Positions 48,403 to 56,868 are shown, counted from the first letter of the stretch. The stretch is DNA of 64,000 nt from Actinocorallia longicatena (GCF_039534125.1 NZ_BAAAUV010000005.1:434001-498000), one strand, 5' to 3'. Notes: generated from the sequence alone by a model not told the origin. Translations and numbers: made by a program.

Positions 48403-48461
48403 CCGCCCCTGCGGGCGGGCTTTTCCGCCCTTTCGGGCGGGCCCCCGCGCTCCAGCGGGGG
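48403..48461 (-). other. Three GC hairpins between the DUF7873 gene and the tRNA-like elements
   Basis: CCGCCC-GAAA-GGGCGG (48425-48440) and CCGCCC-GCAG-GGGCGG (48403-48418), read on the reverse strand, are near-copies, each followed by AAA(A)GC. A third stem, CCCCCGC/GCGGGGG, spans 48442-48461. The segment GGGCGGAAAGC recurs directly before element 2 (48239-48229). They may be processing signals, stability elements or remnants of further copies. Confidence 0.5.
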
Positions 48462-48482
48462 AGTCTCCACGGTAACCGGGAA

Positions 48483-49214
48483 CTAACCCAGGAGGTAGCC
48501 GAAGACCGCGTCGCCGACCCGCTGGTCGGTGACCTCGACGCCGTTGGCCTCCTCGCGGGCGAACTTCACCGCGGCCTGGAGCCTCTCGACCTTGTCGAGG
48601 AGCTCGTTGACGCGCTGCGCCTGCATCGCCCCGGAGAAGCGCACCGTGCTCCAGAACCCGACGATCACGTCCTCCTGGTAGGACTCGACCTGGGCCGGGT
48701 GCTTCTCGGTCGCCTCGTACAGGACGTGGCTGCGCATGACCTTCTTGGTGCGGTGCGTCTGGGTCTCGTCGGTGCGCCACACGTCGCTGGCCGGGTCGTG
48801 CCGCCAGGCCTCGGCGGCGTCCAGGACCGGCAGCTTCGCGACGAACGTGTGCAGGTCGACGAGCTGTTTCTCGAGGAAGAGCAGGTAGGGCACCGGGACG
48901 TCGGACAGGATCGTCGTCCCCTCGACGACCACGTCGGCCCTGGCGTCGCCGTTGGCCCAGTCCTTGGTCGCGGTGACGTCGAACAGCTTGGTCAGCGCCG
49001 CCGCCACGTCGCGGAGCTCGTCCCCGGCCTTCACCTGGACGCGCGTCGACTCCGCGGGAAGCGTCTCGCCCTCCTCGTCCTTCGGACGGTAGGTGCGCGA
49101 GATGCCGGACAGCAGAGCCGCCTTCTGCAGCTTGTGGTAGGCGTCCGTCACGGCCCGCTGGGTCCGTCCCTTGACGCCCTTCTCCACGGCGATGATCTGA
49201 TTCAGTTTCGCCAT
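48483..49214 (-). CDS. Conserved actinobacterial protein, DUF7873-like, linked to tRNA-like elements
   Basis: This 243-residue soluble protein starts at ATG 49214 behind GGGGAGGAATC and begins MAKLNQIIAVEKGVKGRTQR. Further conserved-looking parts are AYHKLQKAALLSGISRTYRPKDEEGE, LFDVTATKDWANGDARADVVVEG, VPYLLFLEKQLVDLHTFVAKLPVLD and REEANGVEVTDQRVGDAVFGYLLG. It is rich in Lys/Arg and Glu and has no membrane segment or known catalytic motif. I recall the family from actinomycete genomes as a domain of unknown function; the number DUF7873 is given from memory. Its 3' region carries the two permuted tRNA-like elements, so an RNA-related role is inferred from context only. Confidence 0.72.
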   Translation of the reverse strand: MAKLNQIIAVEKGVKGRTQRAVTDAYHKLQKAALLSGISRTYRPKDEEGETLPAESTRVQVKAGDELRDVAAALTKLFDVTATKDWANGDARADVVVEGTTILSDVPVPYLLFLEKQLVDLHTFVAKLPVLDAAEAWRHDPASDVWRTDETQTHRTKKVMRSHVLYEATEKHPAQVESYQEDVIVGFWSTVRFSGAMQAQRVNELLDKVERLQAAVKFAREEANGVEVTDQRVGDAVFGYLLG

Positions 49215-49300
49215 GATTCCTCCCCGTGTGATCACTGAGACCGTACCGCCGCGAAACGCCCGTCCGCACGCGGTTTTAGAGCCTCGGGGGAGCCGGCGCC

Positions 49301-50005
49301 TCAGTCGGCGGGGGTGCGCCTGCGCCGGGTCCTGGTGATCTCGTCGGGGTCGATCTCGGCGTCCGACCAGGTGCCGGCCAGCGCGAGGCTGGGTGCGCGG
49401 CCCGCGGCGATGTGGGCGAACGCGCAGGCCGCGGCCGCCGCCTCGTTGCCGGCCGCGATGAGGTTGTAGAGCTCCTCGTGCTCGGCGCACTGCTCGGCGG
49501 GGTCGCGTGAGGCGGTGAGCCGGAACAGCCACTCCGTGCGGGCGGCGAGCGGGCCCATGATGCCGGTGAGCAGGGGATTGTCGGCCAGGGCGATGATCTC
49601 GGCATGGAAGGCGGCGTTCGCCGAGGCGATCCGCTGGGCGTCACCGGCGTCGGTCGCCGACCGCGCCTCGGCCATCCGGGCGGCGAGCGGTGCCATCGAC
49701 GCCTCGGACGCGCGGGTCGCGGCCAGCCGGGCGGCCAGCGACTCCAGCACCTCGCGCAGGTCGAACAGATGACGCACGTCGGCGGGGGTGAACGGGGCGA
49801 CCAGCGCGCCCTTGCCGGGGACGATCAGCACCAGTCCCTCGGCCGCCAGCATCCGCAGCGCCTCGCGCAGCGGGATCCGCGAGACGTTCAGCTCGGCCGC
49901 CAGATCCCGTTCCACCAGCCGGGCGCCGGGGGCGAGCTCGACCTCGACGATGCGGCGCTTGAGCGTCTCGTACGCATGGTCGCGGAGTGAACCTGTCTCT
50001 TTCAC
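49301..50005 (-). CDS. GntR-family regulator (FadR/FCD subfamily)
   Basis: This 234-residue protein has a GntR winged helix (DHAYETLKRRIVEVELAPGARLVERDLAAELNVSRIPLREALRMLAAEGLV) and an FCD ligand domain with FDLREVLESLAARLAA, NAAFHAEIIALADNPLL and EHEELYNLIAAG. The FCD His/Asp residues usually bind a metal and a carboxylate effector. It is divergent from the BMP-type importer operon and probably binds the TTAGTGGTATACCACTAA palindrome there and the near-copy at 55841, which would make it the local repressor. Confidence 0.9.
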   Translation of the reverse strand: MKETGSLRDHAYETLKRRIVEVELAPGARLVERDLAAELNVSRIPLREALRMLAAEGLVLIVPGKGALVAPFTPADVRHLFDLREVLESLAARLAATRASEASMAPLAARMAEARSATDAGDAQRIASANAAFHAEIIALADNPLLTGIMGPLAARTEWLFRLTASRDPAEQCAEHEELYNLIAAGNEAAAAACAFAHIAAGRAPSLALAGTWSDAEIDPDEITRTRRRRTPAD

Positions 50006-50088
50006 AGGACCTCACAGTAACCGCACGCGGCCGGAGTTTTCACGGCGGAAACACGGCGGGAACGCGGACGCCACATCCGGGCGCGAAC

Positions 50089-50106
50089 TTAGTGGTATAC
50101 CACTAA
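50089..50106. promoter_or_regulatory. GntR operator, perfect 18-bp palindrome
   Basis: TTAGTGGTATACCACTAA is fully self-complementary, with the TGGTATACCA core typical of FadR-subfamily GntR sites. It lies 11 bases before the ATPase start and 84 bases from the GntR start. A near-copy precedes the binding-protein gene at 55841. Confidence 0.78.
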
Positions 50107-50117
50107 GGGAGGGCATC

Positions 50118-51704
50118 ATGAATCCTGCCCTGGAGCTTACCGGCATGGGCAAGACCTTCGGCACCGTGCGCGCTCTGGACGGCGTCGACCTCACCGTGGC
50201 CGCGGGCGAGGTGCACTGCGTGCTCGGCGAGAACGGCGCGGGCAAGTCGACGCTCTGCAACCTCATCTACGGGACGGCGGCGCCCGACGAGGGCGAGATG
50301 CGCCTGTTCGGCGAGCCCTACCGGCCGCGCCGCCCCGCCGACGCCCTGAAGAGCGGCGTCGCGATGGTCCACCAGCACTTCAGCCTCGTCCCCACGCTGA
50401 CCGTCGCGGAGAACCTCCTGCTCCGCGACGGCCTGCGCCTGCGGCTGCCGCACCGCGACCTCGGGGCGCGCGTCGCGGAGATCGAGGCGTCCTACGGGCT
50501 GCGGATCGACCTCACCGCGCGCGCCGCCGACCTGCCCGTCGGCGACCGGCAGTCCGTCGAGATCGTCAAGGCGCTGCTGCGCTCCCCGCGGCTGGTCCTG
50601 CTCGACGAGCCGACCGCGGTCCTCGGTCCCGCCGAGGTCGGGGCGCTGATGGACACCTGCCGCCGGATCGCGGCCGCGGGCCGGGCCGTCCTGCTCATCA
50701 CCCACAAGCTCGGCGAGATCGAGACCGCGGGCGACACCGCGACCGTCCTGCGCGGCGGCCGGGTCGCGGGCGCGGGACCCCTGGCCGAGCTGGGGCGCGA
50801 CCGGCTGGTCTCCCTGATGATCGGCCGTCCTCCGGAAGGGCTGAGCGCGCTGGTCACCGCCGGGCTCGACGTCCCCGCCCAGCGCACGGAGCCCGTCGAG
50901 GAGCGGCCTGTCGAGGAGCGGCCTGTCGAGGAGCGGCCCGCCGGGGTCGCGGAGGACGGGACCGGCGTGCGGATCGAGGGCCTGCGGGTCAGGCGCGCCG
51001 ACGGGAGCGCCGCCCTCGACGGCGTGGACCTGCGGATCGCCCCCGGCGAGATCGTCGGCGTCGCCGGGGTCGAGGGCAACGGCCAGAGCGAGCTGGTGGC
51101 GGCACTGAGCGGCGCCCTCGCCGGTGAGGGCCGCTTCGAGGTGGCGGGCACCGACCTCACCGGGACGGGCCCCGCCGAGCGCACCGCGGCCGGGGTCGGG
51201 ATCGTCCCCGAGGACCGGCACCACGAGGGGTGCGTGCCCGCGATGAGCGTCGCGGAGAACCTCTACCTCGGCAGGCTCGGGGAGTTCCGGCGGCGCGGCC
51301 TCCTCGACCGCGCCGCCCTGCGCGCGGCGGCCGCCGCCGTCATCGGCGAGCACGGGATCCGCGCCGCGGGACCCGACGCCCCCATGGGAACGCTGTCCGG
51401 CGGCAACCAGCAGAAGGTGGTCGTGGCCAGGGAACTCGCGCTCGACCCGCTGCGCTTCCTGGTCGCGGCCCAGCCCACCCGGGGGCTCGACATCGCGGCC
51501 GTCGACGCCGTCCTCGCCCGCATCCGCGCGGCCGCGGCCCGCGGCGCGGCCGTCCTGGTCGTCTCCAGCGAGCTGCCCGAGCTGCTGGCCCTGTGCGACC
51601 GGGTGCTGGTCGCCTACCGGGGCCGCCTGCTCGGCCCCGTCCCCTGCTCGGCGCCCTCCGCGCGCGCCGAGATCGGCGATCTCATGGTCGGAGTGAGCGC
51701 ATGA
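50118..51704 (+). CDS. BMP-type (nucleoside/base) ABC transporter, tandem ATPase subunit
   Basis: This 528-residue protein has two ATPase domains: GENGAGKST with VLLDEPTAVLGP in the first, and GVEGNGQSE, LSGGNQQKVVVAREL and VAAQPTRGLD in the second. This is the arrangement of YufO/NupO-like nucleoside importers. Between the domains an unusual triple EERPV repeat (about residues 260-274) lengthens the linker. ATG 50118 follows GGGAGGG and the GntR palindrome. It is the first gene of a six-gene rightward unit that ends before the binding-protein gene. Confidence 0.9.
   Translation: MNPALELTGMGKTFGTVRALDGVDLTVAAGEVHCVLGENGAGKSTLCNLIYGTAAPDEGEMRLFGEPYRPRRPADALKSGVAMVHQHFSLVPTLTVAENLLLRDGLRLRLPHRDLGARVAEIEASYGLRIDLTARAADLPVGDRQSVEIVKALLRSPRLVLLDEPTAVLGPAEVGALMDTCRRIAAAGRAVLLITHKLGEIETAGDTATVLRGGRVAGAGPLAELGRDRLVSLMIGRPPEGLSALVTAGLDVPAQRTEPVEERPVEERPVEERPAGVAEDGTGVRIEGLRVRRADGSAALDGVDLRIAPGEIVGVAGVEGNGQSELVAALSGALAGEGRFEVAGTDLTGTGPAERTAAGVGIVPEDRHHEGCVPAMSVAENLYLGRLGEFRRRGLLDRAALRAAAAAVIGEHGIRAAGPDAPMGTLSGGNQQKVVVARELALDPLRFLVAAQPTRGLDIAAVDAVLARIRAAAARGAAVLVVSSELPELLALCDRVLVAYRGRLLGPVPCSAPSARAEIGDLMVGVSA
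50895..50939 (+). repeat. Three tandem 15-bp copies in the ATPase linker
   Basis: GTCGAGGAGCGGCCT occurs three times head to tail, the last copy with one change, encoding repeated VEERP in the linker between the two ATPase domains. It looks like recent slippage in a non-conserved region. Confidence 0.8.
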
Positions 51705-52759
51705 CCGCGGCGCTGAGACGGTTCGCCACCGCCCGCGACGCCCTCGTCTACGGCGGGGCCGTCGTGGCGGCGGCCCTGGTCGGGGTGCTGCTCGTGCTGG
51801 GCGGCGGCGCCTCGGTCGGCACCGCCGCGGGCGCCCTGTGGAACGGCATGGCCGGGACGCCCTACGCCTTCGGCAGCGGCCTGAACGCCGCCGCCGTGCT
51901 CGGCCTCATCGCGGCGGGCTTCACCGTCGCCTACCGGGCCGGGCTGGTGAACGTCGGTGGTGAAGGACAGCTCGCGGTCGGCGGGATCGCCGCGACGGCC
52001 GCAGGGGTGCACCTGCCGGAAGGCCTTCCCGGGATGATCGGGGTGCCGCTGGTGCTGGCGGCGGGGTTCGCCGCCGGAGCCTGCTGGGCCGGGATCGCCG
52101 GATGGCTGAAGACGTCCCGCGGCACCAGCGAGGTCATCACGACCCTGCTGCTCAACTTCGTCGGGCTCGGCCTCCTGTCGCTGGTCGTCCACGAGGAGGG
52201 ACTGCTGCGCCAGCCGGTGACCTCCGCCGACACGCTGCCGCAGTCGGCGCCGCTGGCCGAGGCGGCACGGCTGCCGCTCCTCGGCTCCGCGGAGTCGCCC
52301 GCGACCGTCGCGGTGGCCGTGGCCGCGGCGGCGATCGTGATCGTCGGGGTGGTGCTGCGGCGGACCGCCACCGGCACCCGGCTCAGGGCGGTCGGGCTGT
52401 CCGTCCCGGCGGCGAACCGGCTGGGACTGCGCGTCGGACGTCTCCAGGTCGGCGCGCTGGCCACGGCGGGCGGCCTGGCCGGGACGGCCGGGGCGGCGCT
52501 CGTGGCGACCGTGCCGTTCGTGCTCGCCGAGGGCTTCACCGCCGGATACGGCTTCGCCGGGCTCGTCGTCGGCCTGCTGGCCAGGGGGTCGGTGACGGCC
52601 GTCGCCGGGATCGCCTTCGCGTTCGGGCTCCTGGCGTCCGGCGGGATCAACCTGCAGCTCGAGGCGGGCGTCCCGGCCTCCTCGGTGCAGGTCGTGCAGA
52701 GCGTTCTGATCATCTTCATCGCGGGTGCGGTGGTCCTGCGGAAGGAGAGAGGCCGATGA
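51701..52759 (+). CDS. BMP-type ABC transporter permease, subunit 1
   Basis: This 352-residue membrane protein has eight to ten helices. The characteristic segments FTVAYRAGLVNVGGEGQLAVGGIAAT, KTSRGTSEVITTLLLNFVGLGLLS and RAVGLSVPAANRLGLRVGRLQ (coupling loop) place it with YufP/NupP-type permeases that import nucleosides or bases. It overlaps the ATPase gene by four bases and the second permease gene by four bases. Confidence 0.9.
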   Translation: MTAALRRFATARDALVYGGAVVAAALVGVLLVLGGGASVGTAAGALWNGMAGTPYAFGSGLNAAAVLGLIAAGFTVAYRAGLVNVGGEGQLAVGGIAATAAGVHLPEGLPGMIGVPLVLAAGFAAGACWAGIAGWLKTSRGTSEVITTLLLNFVGLGLLSLVVHEEGLLRQPVTSADTLPQSAPLAEAARLPLLGSAESPATVAVAVAAAAIVIVGVVLRRTATGTRLRAVGLSVPAANRLGLRVGRLQVGALATAGGLAGTAGAALVATVPFVLAEGFTAGYGFAGLVVGLLARGSVTAVAGIAFAFGLLASGGINLQLEAGVPASSVQVVQSVLIIFIAGAVVLRKERGR

Positions 52760-53676
52760 GCGCCGTGGGAGAACTGCTGGACGGCGGGGTGCGGCTGGCC
52801 GTGCCGCTGCTGCTCGCCTCGTCGGGCGAGCTGGTCAGCGAGCGGGCCGGAGCGCTCAACCTCAGCGTCGAGGGCATGATGCTGACCGGCGCGTTCGCGG
52901 GCGCGGTCGGCGCGCACCAGAGCGGGAGCGCCCTGGTCGGTCTCGGCTGCGCGATCGTCGCGGGACTGCTCGTGGCGCTGCTCCAGGCCGTGCTCAGCGT
53001 GACGCTCCGCGCCGACCAGATCGTCACCGGGATCGCGGCCAACGCCCTGGCCCTGGGCGCGACCACCTACGGGGCCCGGCTGGTCTTCATTCAGGGACGG
53101 TCGGTGCCCGGCTTCGACCCGGTCGCGATCCCGCTGCTGCACGACATCCCCTATCTCGGCTCCGCGCTGTTCGAGCAGTCCGTCCTGGGTTATGCGGCGC
53201 TGCTGCTCGCCGGGGTGCTGGCGGTGCTGTTCGGCCGCGGGACCGGGCTCGGCCTGGCGGTCAGCGCCGTCGGAGAGGACGCCGCGGCCGCCGACCGGTC
53301 GGGCCTTCCGGTGGCCGCCCTCAGGTACGGCGCGATCCTGCTGGCCGGGCTGACCTCGGCGCTGGCCGGCGCCCAGCTCGCGCTCGCCGACGTCCACGCC
53401 TTCACCGACAACCTCACCTCGGGCGCCGGCTACCTCGCGGTCGTCGCCGTCATCGCGGGCCGCTGGCGGGCCTGGCCGACCCTGCTGGCCTGCCTGTTCT
53501 TCGGACTGGCCCAGGCGCTGCAGTTCGCCGCGCCCGCGTTCGGGATCCACCTGCCGAGCGCACTGCTGATCATGTCTCCCTACCTGCTCGCCCTGCTGGC
53601 GGTCAGCGGCCTGGTCGGCGCGAGCCGGTCGCCCGCCGCGCTGACCGTCCCCTTCGTCCGAGAGGCCCGCGCCTGA
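52756..53676 (+). CDS. BMP-type ABC transporter permease, subunit 2
   Basis: A 306-residue membrane partner with ASSGELVSERAGALNLSVEGMMLTGAFAGAVGA, VTLRADQIVTGIAANALALGATTYG, a coupling loop SAVGEDAAAADRSGLPVAALRYG and a final helix set. This is the YufQ/NupQ-type subunit. ATG 52756 overlaps the preceding stop. The ornithine-cyclodeaminase-like gene follows with a one-base TGATG overlap. Confidence 0.9.
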   Translation: MSAVGELLDGGVRLAVPLLLASSGELVSERAGALNLSVEGMMLTGAFAGAVGAHQSGSALVGLGCAIVAGLLVALLQAVLSVTLRADQIVTGIAANALALGATTYGARLVFIQGRSVPGFDPVAIPLLHDIPYLGSALFEQSVLGYAALLLAGVLAVLFGRGTGLGLAVSAVGEDAAAADRSGLPVAALRYGAILLAGLTSALAGAQLALADVHAFTDNLTSGAGYLAVVAVIAGRWRAWPTLLACLFFGLAQALQFAAPAFGIHLPSALLIMSPYLLALLAVSGLVGASRSPAALTVPFVREARA

Positions 53677-54647
53677 TGACGCTGATCCTGACCCGCTCCG
53701 ACGTCCTGCGGATGATCACCTATCCGGAGGTGATCGGCGCGGTCCGGCGGGCGCACGCCGACCTCGCGGCGGGGGAGGCCGTCCTGCCCGCCCCGCCCGC
53801 GCTGCGCCTGCCGGGCTCGGACGCGGCGTTCCTGGCGATGGCCGCCGCCTCGCGCACCGACGGCCTCGCCACGGTGAAGCTGCTCGCCGACCTCCCCGCC
53901 AACGCGGAGCGCGGCCTGCCGGTCCAGCGCTCGGCGATCCTGGCGGTCTCGGCCGAGGACGGCGGCTGCGAGGCGCTGCTCGACGGGGGAGCGGTCACCC
54001 GCTTCCGCACGGCGGCGGCCTCCGCAGTCGCGACCGCCGCGCTGGCCCGCCCCGACGCCCGGGTGCTCGGCCTCGTCGGCGCGGGGGCGCTGGCCTTCGC
54101 CCACGCCGAGGCGCTGGCGCACGTCATGGAGATCGAGAAGATCGTGGTCTGGAGCCGGACGCCGGGGACGTCCCGGGCGTTCGCCGAGGCCACCGGCGCG
54201 CGGGTGGCCGCGACCGCGGAGGAGGCGGTCCGCGAGGCCGACGTCCTGTGCACCCTCACCCCCGCCCGGGACCCCGTGGTCCGCGGCGCCTGGTTCCCCG
54301 AGGGGCTGCACGTCAACGCCGTCGGCGCCCCGCCCCGCGCCGACCACCGGGAGATCGACACCGAGGGGATCGTGCGCTCGCGGGTGGTCGTCGACAGCCG
54401 GGCGACCGCGCTGCACGAGTCCGGTGACGTCCTCGTGCCGCTCGCCGAGGGCGCGATCACCGAGGAGCACTTCGCCGACGAGCTCGGCGAGGTCCTCATC
54501 GGCGCGGTCCCCGGCCGCACCGGCCGTGCCCAGATCACCCTCTACAACTCCCTCGGGGTCGGCCTCCAGGACCTGGCCGCCGCCCGGCTGCTCATCGACG
54601 AGGCCCGCAGGCGCGGCCTCGGCACCGAGATCGATCTGGCGGGCTGA
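53676..54647 (+). CDS. Ornithine cyclodeaminase/mu-crystallin family protein
   Basis: This 323-residue NAD(P)-binding protein has the N-terminal dimer domain (ITYPEVIGAVRRAHADLAAGEAVLP), GLATVKLLADLPANAERGLP and a Rossmann site VLGLVGAGALAFAHAEALAHVMEIEKIVVWSRTP. The C-terminus holds YNSLGVGLQDLAAARLLIDEARRRG. The glycine-rich loop is GAGALA where GTGxQA is usual. Members deaminate ornithine, reduce imines or dehydrogenate amino acids. In this operon it may process an amine released from the imported compound. Confidence 0.83.
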   Translation: MTLILTRSDVLRMITYPEVIGAVRRAHADLAAGEAVLPAPPALRLPGSDAAFLAMAAASRTDGLATVKLLADLPANAERGLPVQRSAILAVSAEDGGCEALLDGGAVTRFRTAAASAVATAALARPDARVLGLVGAGALAFAHAEALAHVMEIEKIVVWSRTPGTSRAFAEATGARVAATAEEAVREADVLCTLTPARDPVVRGAWFPEGLHVNAVGAPPRADHREIDTEGIVRSRVVVDSRATALHESGDVLVPLAEGAITEEHFADELGEVLIGAVPGRTGRAQITLYNSLGVGLQDLAAARLLIDEARRRGLGTEIDLAG

Positions 54648-55822
54648 TGCTGAGACTCCGCGACGCCCGCGTGAACGGCGCGCTCCGCGACCTGTGGATC
54701 CGGGACGGCCGCCTCACCGCCCCCGGCCCCGCCGACGAGGAGATCGACCTGGCCGGACGCCTGGTCGTCCCCGGCTTCGTCGACGCCCACTGCCATCTCG
54801 ACAAGACCCTCTGGTCGGGCCCCTGGGCGCCCAACACGGCCGGTCCGCGCCTCCGCGACAAGATCGACTACACGCGTTCGCGGCGGGCCGACTTCGGCGT
54901 CCCGTCCGCACCGCGCATCGCCGAGCTGCTCGGCACGATGGCCGCCGCGGGAACGACCAGTGTCCGCACCCACACCGATGTCTCTCCCGAGTTCGGCCTC
55001 GACGGCTTCCACGCCGTCGCGGAGGCCGCGGCCGCGCTGGAGAAGGTGATCACGGTCGAGCAGGTGGCCTTCCCGCAGTACGGCCTGCTCACCAATCCGG
55101 GCACCCTCGAGCTGATGGACCGCGCCCTGGCCACCGGTCTGGCCCAGGTGGTGGGCGGCATCGACCCCGCGGGCGTCGACCGGGACCCGGTCGCCCACCT
55201 CGACGCGGTCTTCGGCCTGGCGACCGCGCACGACGTCCCGGTGGACCTCCACCTGCACGACCCGGGGACGCTCGGCGCCTGGCAGTTCGAGCTGATCATC
55301 GACCGCACGCTCCGCGCCGGGATGGAGGGCCGTGTGACGATCGGCCACGGCTACGCCCTCGCCGAGCTCAGTGGCATACCACAGGACGAGCTCATCGCGG
55401 CGCTCGCCGCCGCGGGCATCGGCCTCGCCACCTGCGCCGCCCATGACGATCCGGTCGTCCCCGTCCTGAAGATGCGGGACGCGGGGGCCGGGCTGGGCCT
55501 CGGCAGCGACGGCATCCGCGACCTGTGGTCCCCGTGGGGGAACGGCGACCTGCTCGACCGGGCCCATCAGCTCGCCTCCCGCTCGGGGTTCTTCGCCGAC
55601 GAGGACCTGGCCCAGGCCCTGGTCACGGCCACGACCGGCGGGGCGGAGCTGCTCGGCCTGACCGGCCACGGCCTGGACGAGGGCGCCACGGCCGACCTCG
55701 TGGTCCTCGACGCGGAGAGCGCGGCGGAGGCCGTCGTGACCCGCGCACGCCGTCTCCTGGTCCTCAAGGAGGGCAGGACGATCGCCCGCGACGGAGTGCT
55801 TACCTCCGCGAAACGTCCCTGA
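54647..55822 (+). CDS. Amidohydrolase, cytosine-deaminase-like
   Basis: This 391-residue protein starts one base inside the preceding stop (TGATG). The amidohydrolase barrel shows the first metal pair in VVPGFVDAHCHLDKTLW, then SVRTHTDV, VDLHLHDPGT, GRVTIGHGYAL and the catalytic Asp in LGLGSDGIRDLW. The HCHLDKT wording and the length match CodA-type deaminases acting on pyrimidines, creatinine or related ring amides. A base imported by this operon is the likely substrate, though the active-site differences leave it open. Confidence 0.85.
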   Translation: MLRLRDARVNGALRDLWIRDGRLTAPGPADEEIDLAGRLVVPGFVDAHCHLDKTLWSGPWAPNTAGPRLRDKIDYTRSRRADFGVPSAPRIAELLGTMAAAGTTSVRTHTDVSPEFGLDGFHAVAEAAAALEKVITVEQVAFPQYGLLTNPGTLELMDRALATGLAQVVGGIDPAGVDRDPVAHLDAVFGLATAHDVPVDLHLHDPGTLGAWQFELIIDRTLRAGMEGRVTIGHGYALAELSGIPQDELIAALAAAGIGLATCAAHDDPVVPVLKMRDAGAGLGLGSDGIRDLWSPWGNGDLLDRAHQLASRSGFFADEDLAQALVTATTGGAELLGLTGHGLDEGATADLVVLDAESAAEAVVTRARRLLVLKEGRTIARDGVLTSAKRP

Positions 55823-55840
55823 AACGACCCCTCTCCAGAC

Positions 55841-55858
55841 TTAGCGGTATACCACTAA
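55841..55858. promoter_or_regulatory. Second GntR operator, one mismatch
   Basis: TTAGCGGTATACCACTAA differs at one position from the palindrome at 50089-50106. It lies 23 bases before the start of the binding-protein gene, giving that gene its own GntR-controlled promoter. Confidence 0.75.
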
Positions 55859-55881
55859 CTCCCTCCCCAGGAGATCCCCAC

Positions 55882-56868
55882 ATGCGCAAGCTCCTCGCCC
55901 TCTCCGTCCTGACCGCCCTCGGCCTCTCCGCCACCGCCTGCGGCGGGGACGCCGAACCCGCCGCGGACGGCACGGCCAAGCTCAAGGTCGGGGTCATGTT
56001 CCCCGGCAACCTCTCCGACGACGGCTTCATGCAGTCCGGCTACGAGGGATACCAGCGGATCGAGAAGGCCCAGTCCGGCAGGGTCTCCCTCGCCAAGGTC
56101 GAGCAGGTGGCCGCCCCCGACTACCAGCAGGTCCTCACCCGCCTCGCCACGGGCTCCGACCTGGTCGTCTCCTTCGGCGGCCAGACCGACGCGGTCGTCC
56201 GCCAGGTCGCCCCGGCCTTCCCCAAGGTCAAGTTCGTCGAGATCGGCGGACCCTCGGACGCCGCCCCGCTGGCCAACCTCGCCTACTACGACCCGGTCCA
56301 GGCCGACGGCGGCTTCCTGGCGGGCGCCCTCGCCGCCCTCACGAGCAAGACCGGCAAGGTCTCCTTCCTGGGCGGGGTCGAGCTGCCCGCGATCGTCAAG
56401 ACGGCCAAGGCCTTCGAGGCGGGGGCGAAGCTGGCCAGGCCGGACGTCACCGTGCTGGCGCCGCAGTACGTCGGCGACTTCAACGACGTCGCCAAGGCCA
56501 AGCAGGCGGGCCAGGCCAACCTCGGCGCCGGGGCCGACGCCTTCGGCCAGCAGCTCAACCTGGGCCACCAGGGGCTGGCGCAGGCCGTCCAGGAGAAGGG
56601 CGCGTTCATGGTCGGCGGCCCGCTGGCCAAGCCGTGCGGCTCGGAGCCGGGCGTGGTCGGTTACATGAAGGAGGACACGGGCGCCGAGCTGGAGTACGCG
56701 GTCAAGGCCGTCCTCGACGGCACCTTCAAGGCCGCCCAGGTCCCGTTCGGGGTCGCCTCCGGCCTCGGCACGACCGACCTCATCCTGTGCGGTGCGACCC
56801 CCGAGGTGACCGCGAAGATCGACAAGATCGAGAAGGACCTCGCGGCGGGCACGATCAAGATCGGGTGA
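55882..56868 (+). CDS. BMP-family substrate-binding lipoprotein (BmpA/PnrA-like)
   Basis: This 328-residue lipoprotein (signal ending LSATACGG) belongs to the basic-membrane-protein family that binds purine nucleosides. It has VGVMFPGNLSDDGFMQSGYEGYQRIEK, DLVVSFGGQTDAVVRQVAPAFPKVKFVEIGG, ADGGFLAGALAALTSKTGKVSFLGGVELP and NLGAGADAFGQQLNLGHQG. The start is ATG 55882 with AGGAGATC upstream. It supplies the importer encoded at 50118-53676 and is expressed from its own GntR-regulated promoter, allowing excess binding protein. Confidence 0.88.
   Translation: MRKLLALSVLTALGLSATACGGDAEPAADGTAKLKVGVMFPGNLSDDGFMQSGYEGYQRIEKAQSGRVSLAKVEQVAAPDYQQVLTRLATGSDLVVSFGGQTDAVVRQVAPAFPKVKFVEIGGPSDAAPLANLAYYDPVQADGGFLAGALAALTSKTGKVSFLGGVELPAIVKTAKAFEAGAKLARPDVTVLAPQYVGDFNDVAKAKQAGQANLGAGADAFGQQLNLGHQGLAQAVQEKGAFMVGGPLAKPCGSEPGVVGYMKEDTGAELEYAVKAVLDGTFKAAQVPFGVASGLGTTDLILCGATPEVTAKIDKIEKDLAAGTIKIG

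Noticed and set aside
48180..48470. Open reading frame of 96 codons on the reverse strand over the tRNA-like region
   Set aside because: It crosses both tRNA-like elements and the hairpins, has no ribosome binding site and its composition follows the RNA structure, so it is not a gene.
55370..55383. AGTGGCATACCACA inside the amidohydrolase gene as a third GntR operator
   Set aside because: It has mismatches outside the core and lies within coding sequence encoding conserved residues; kept only as a remark.
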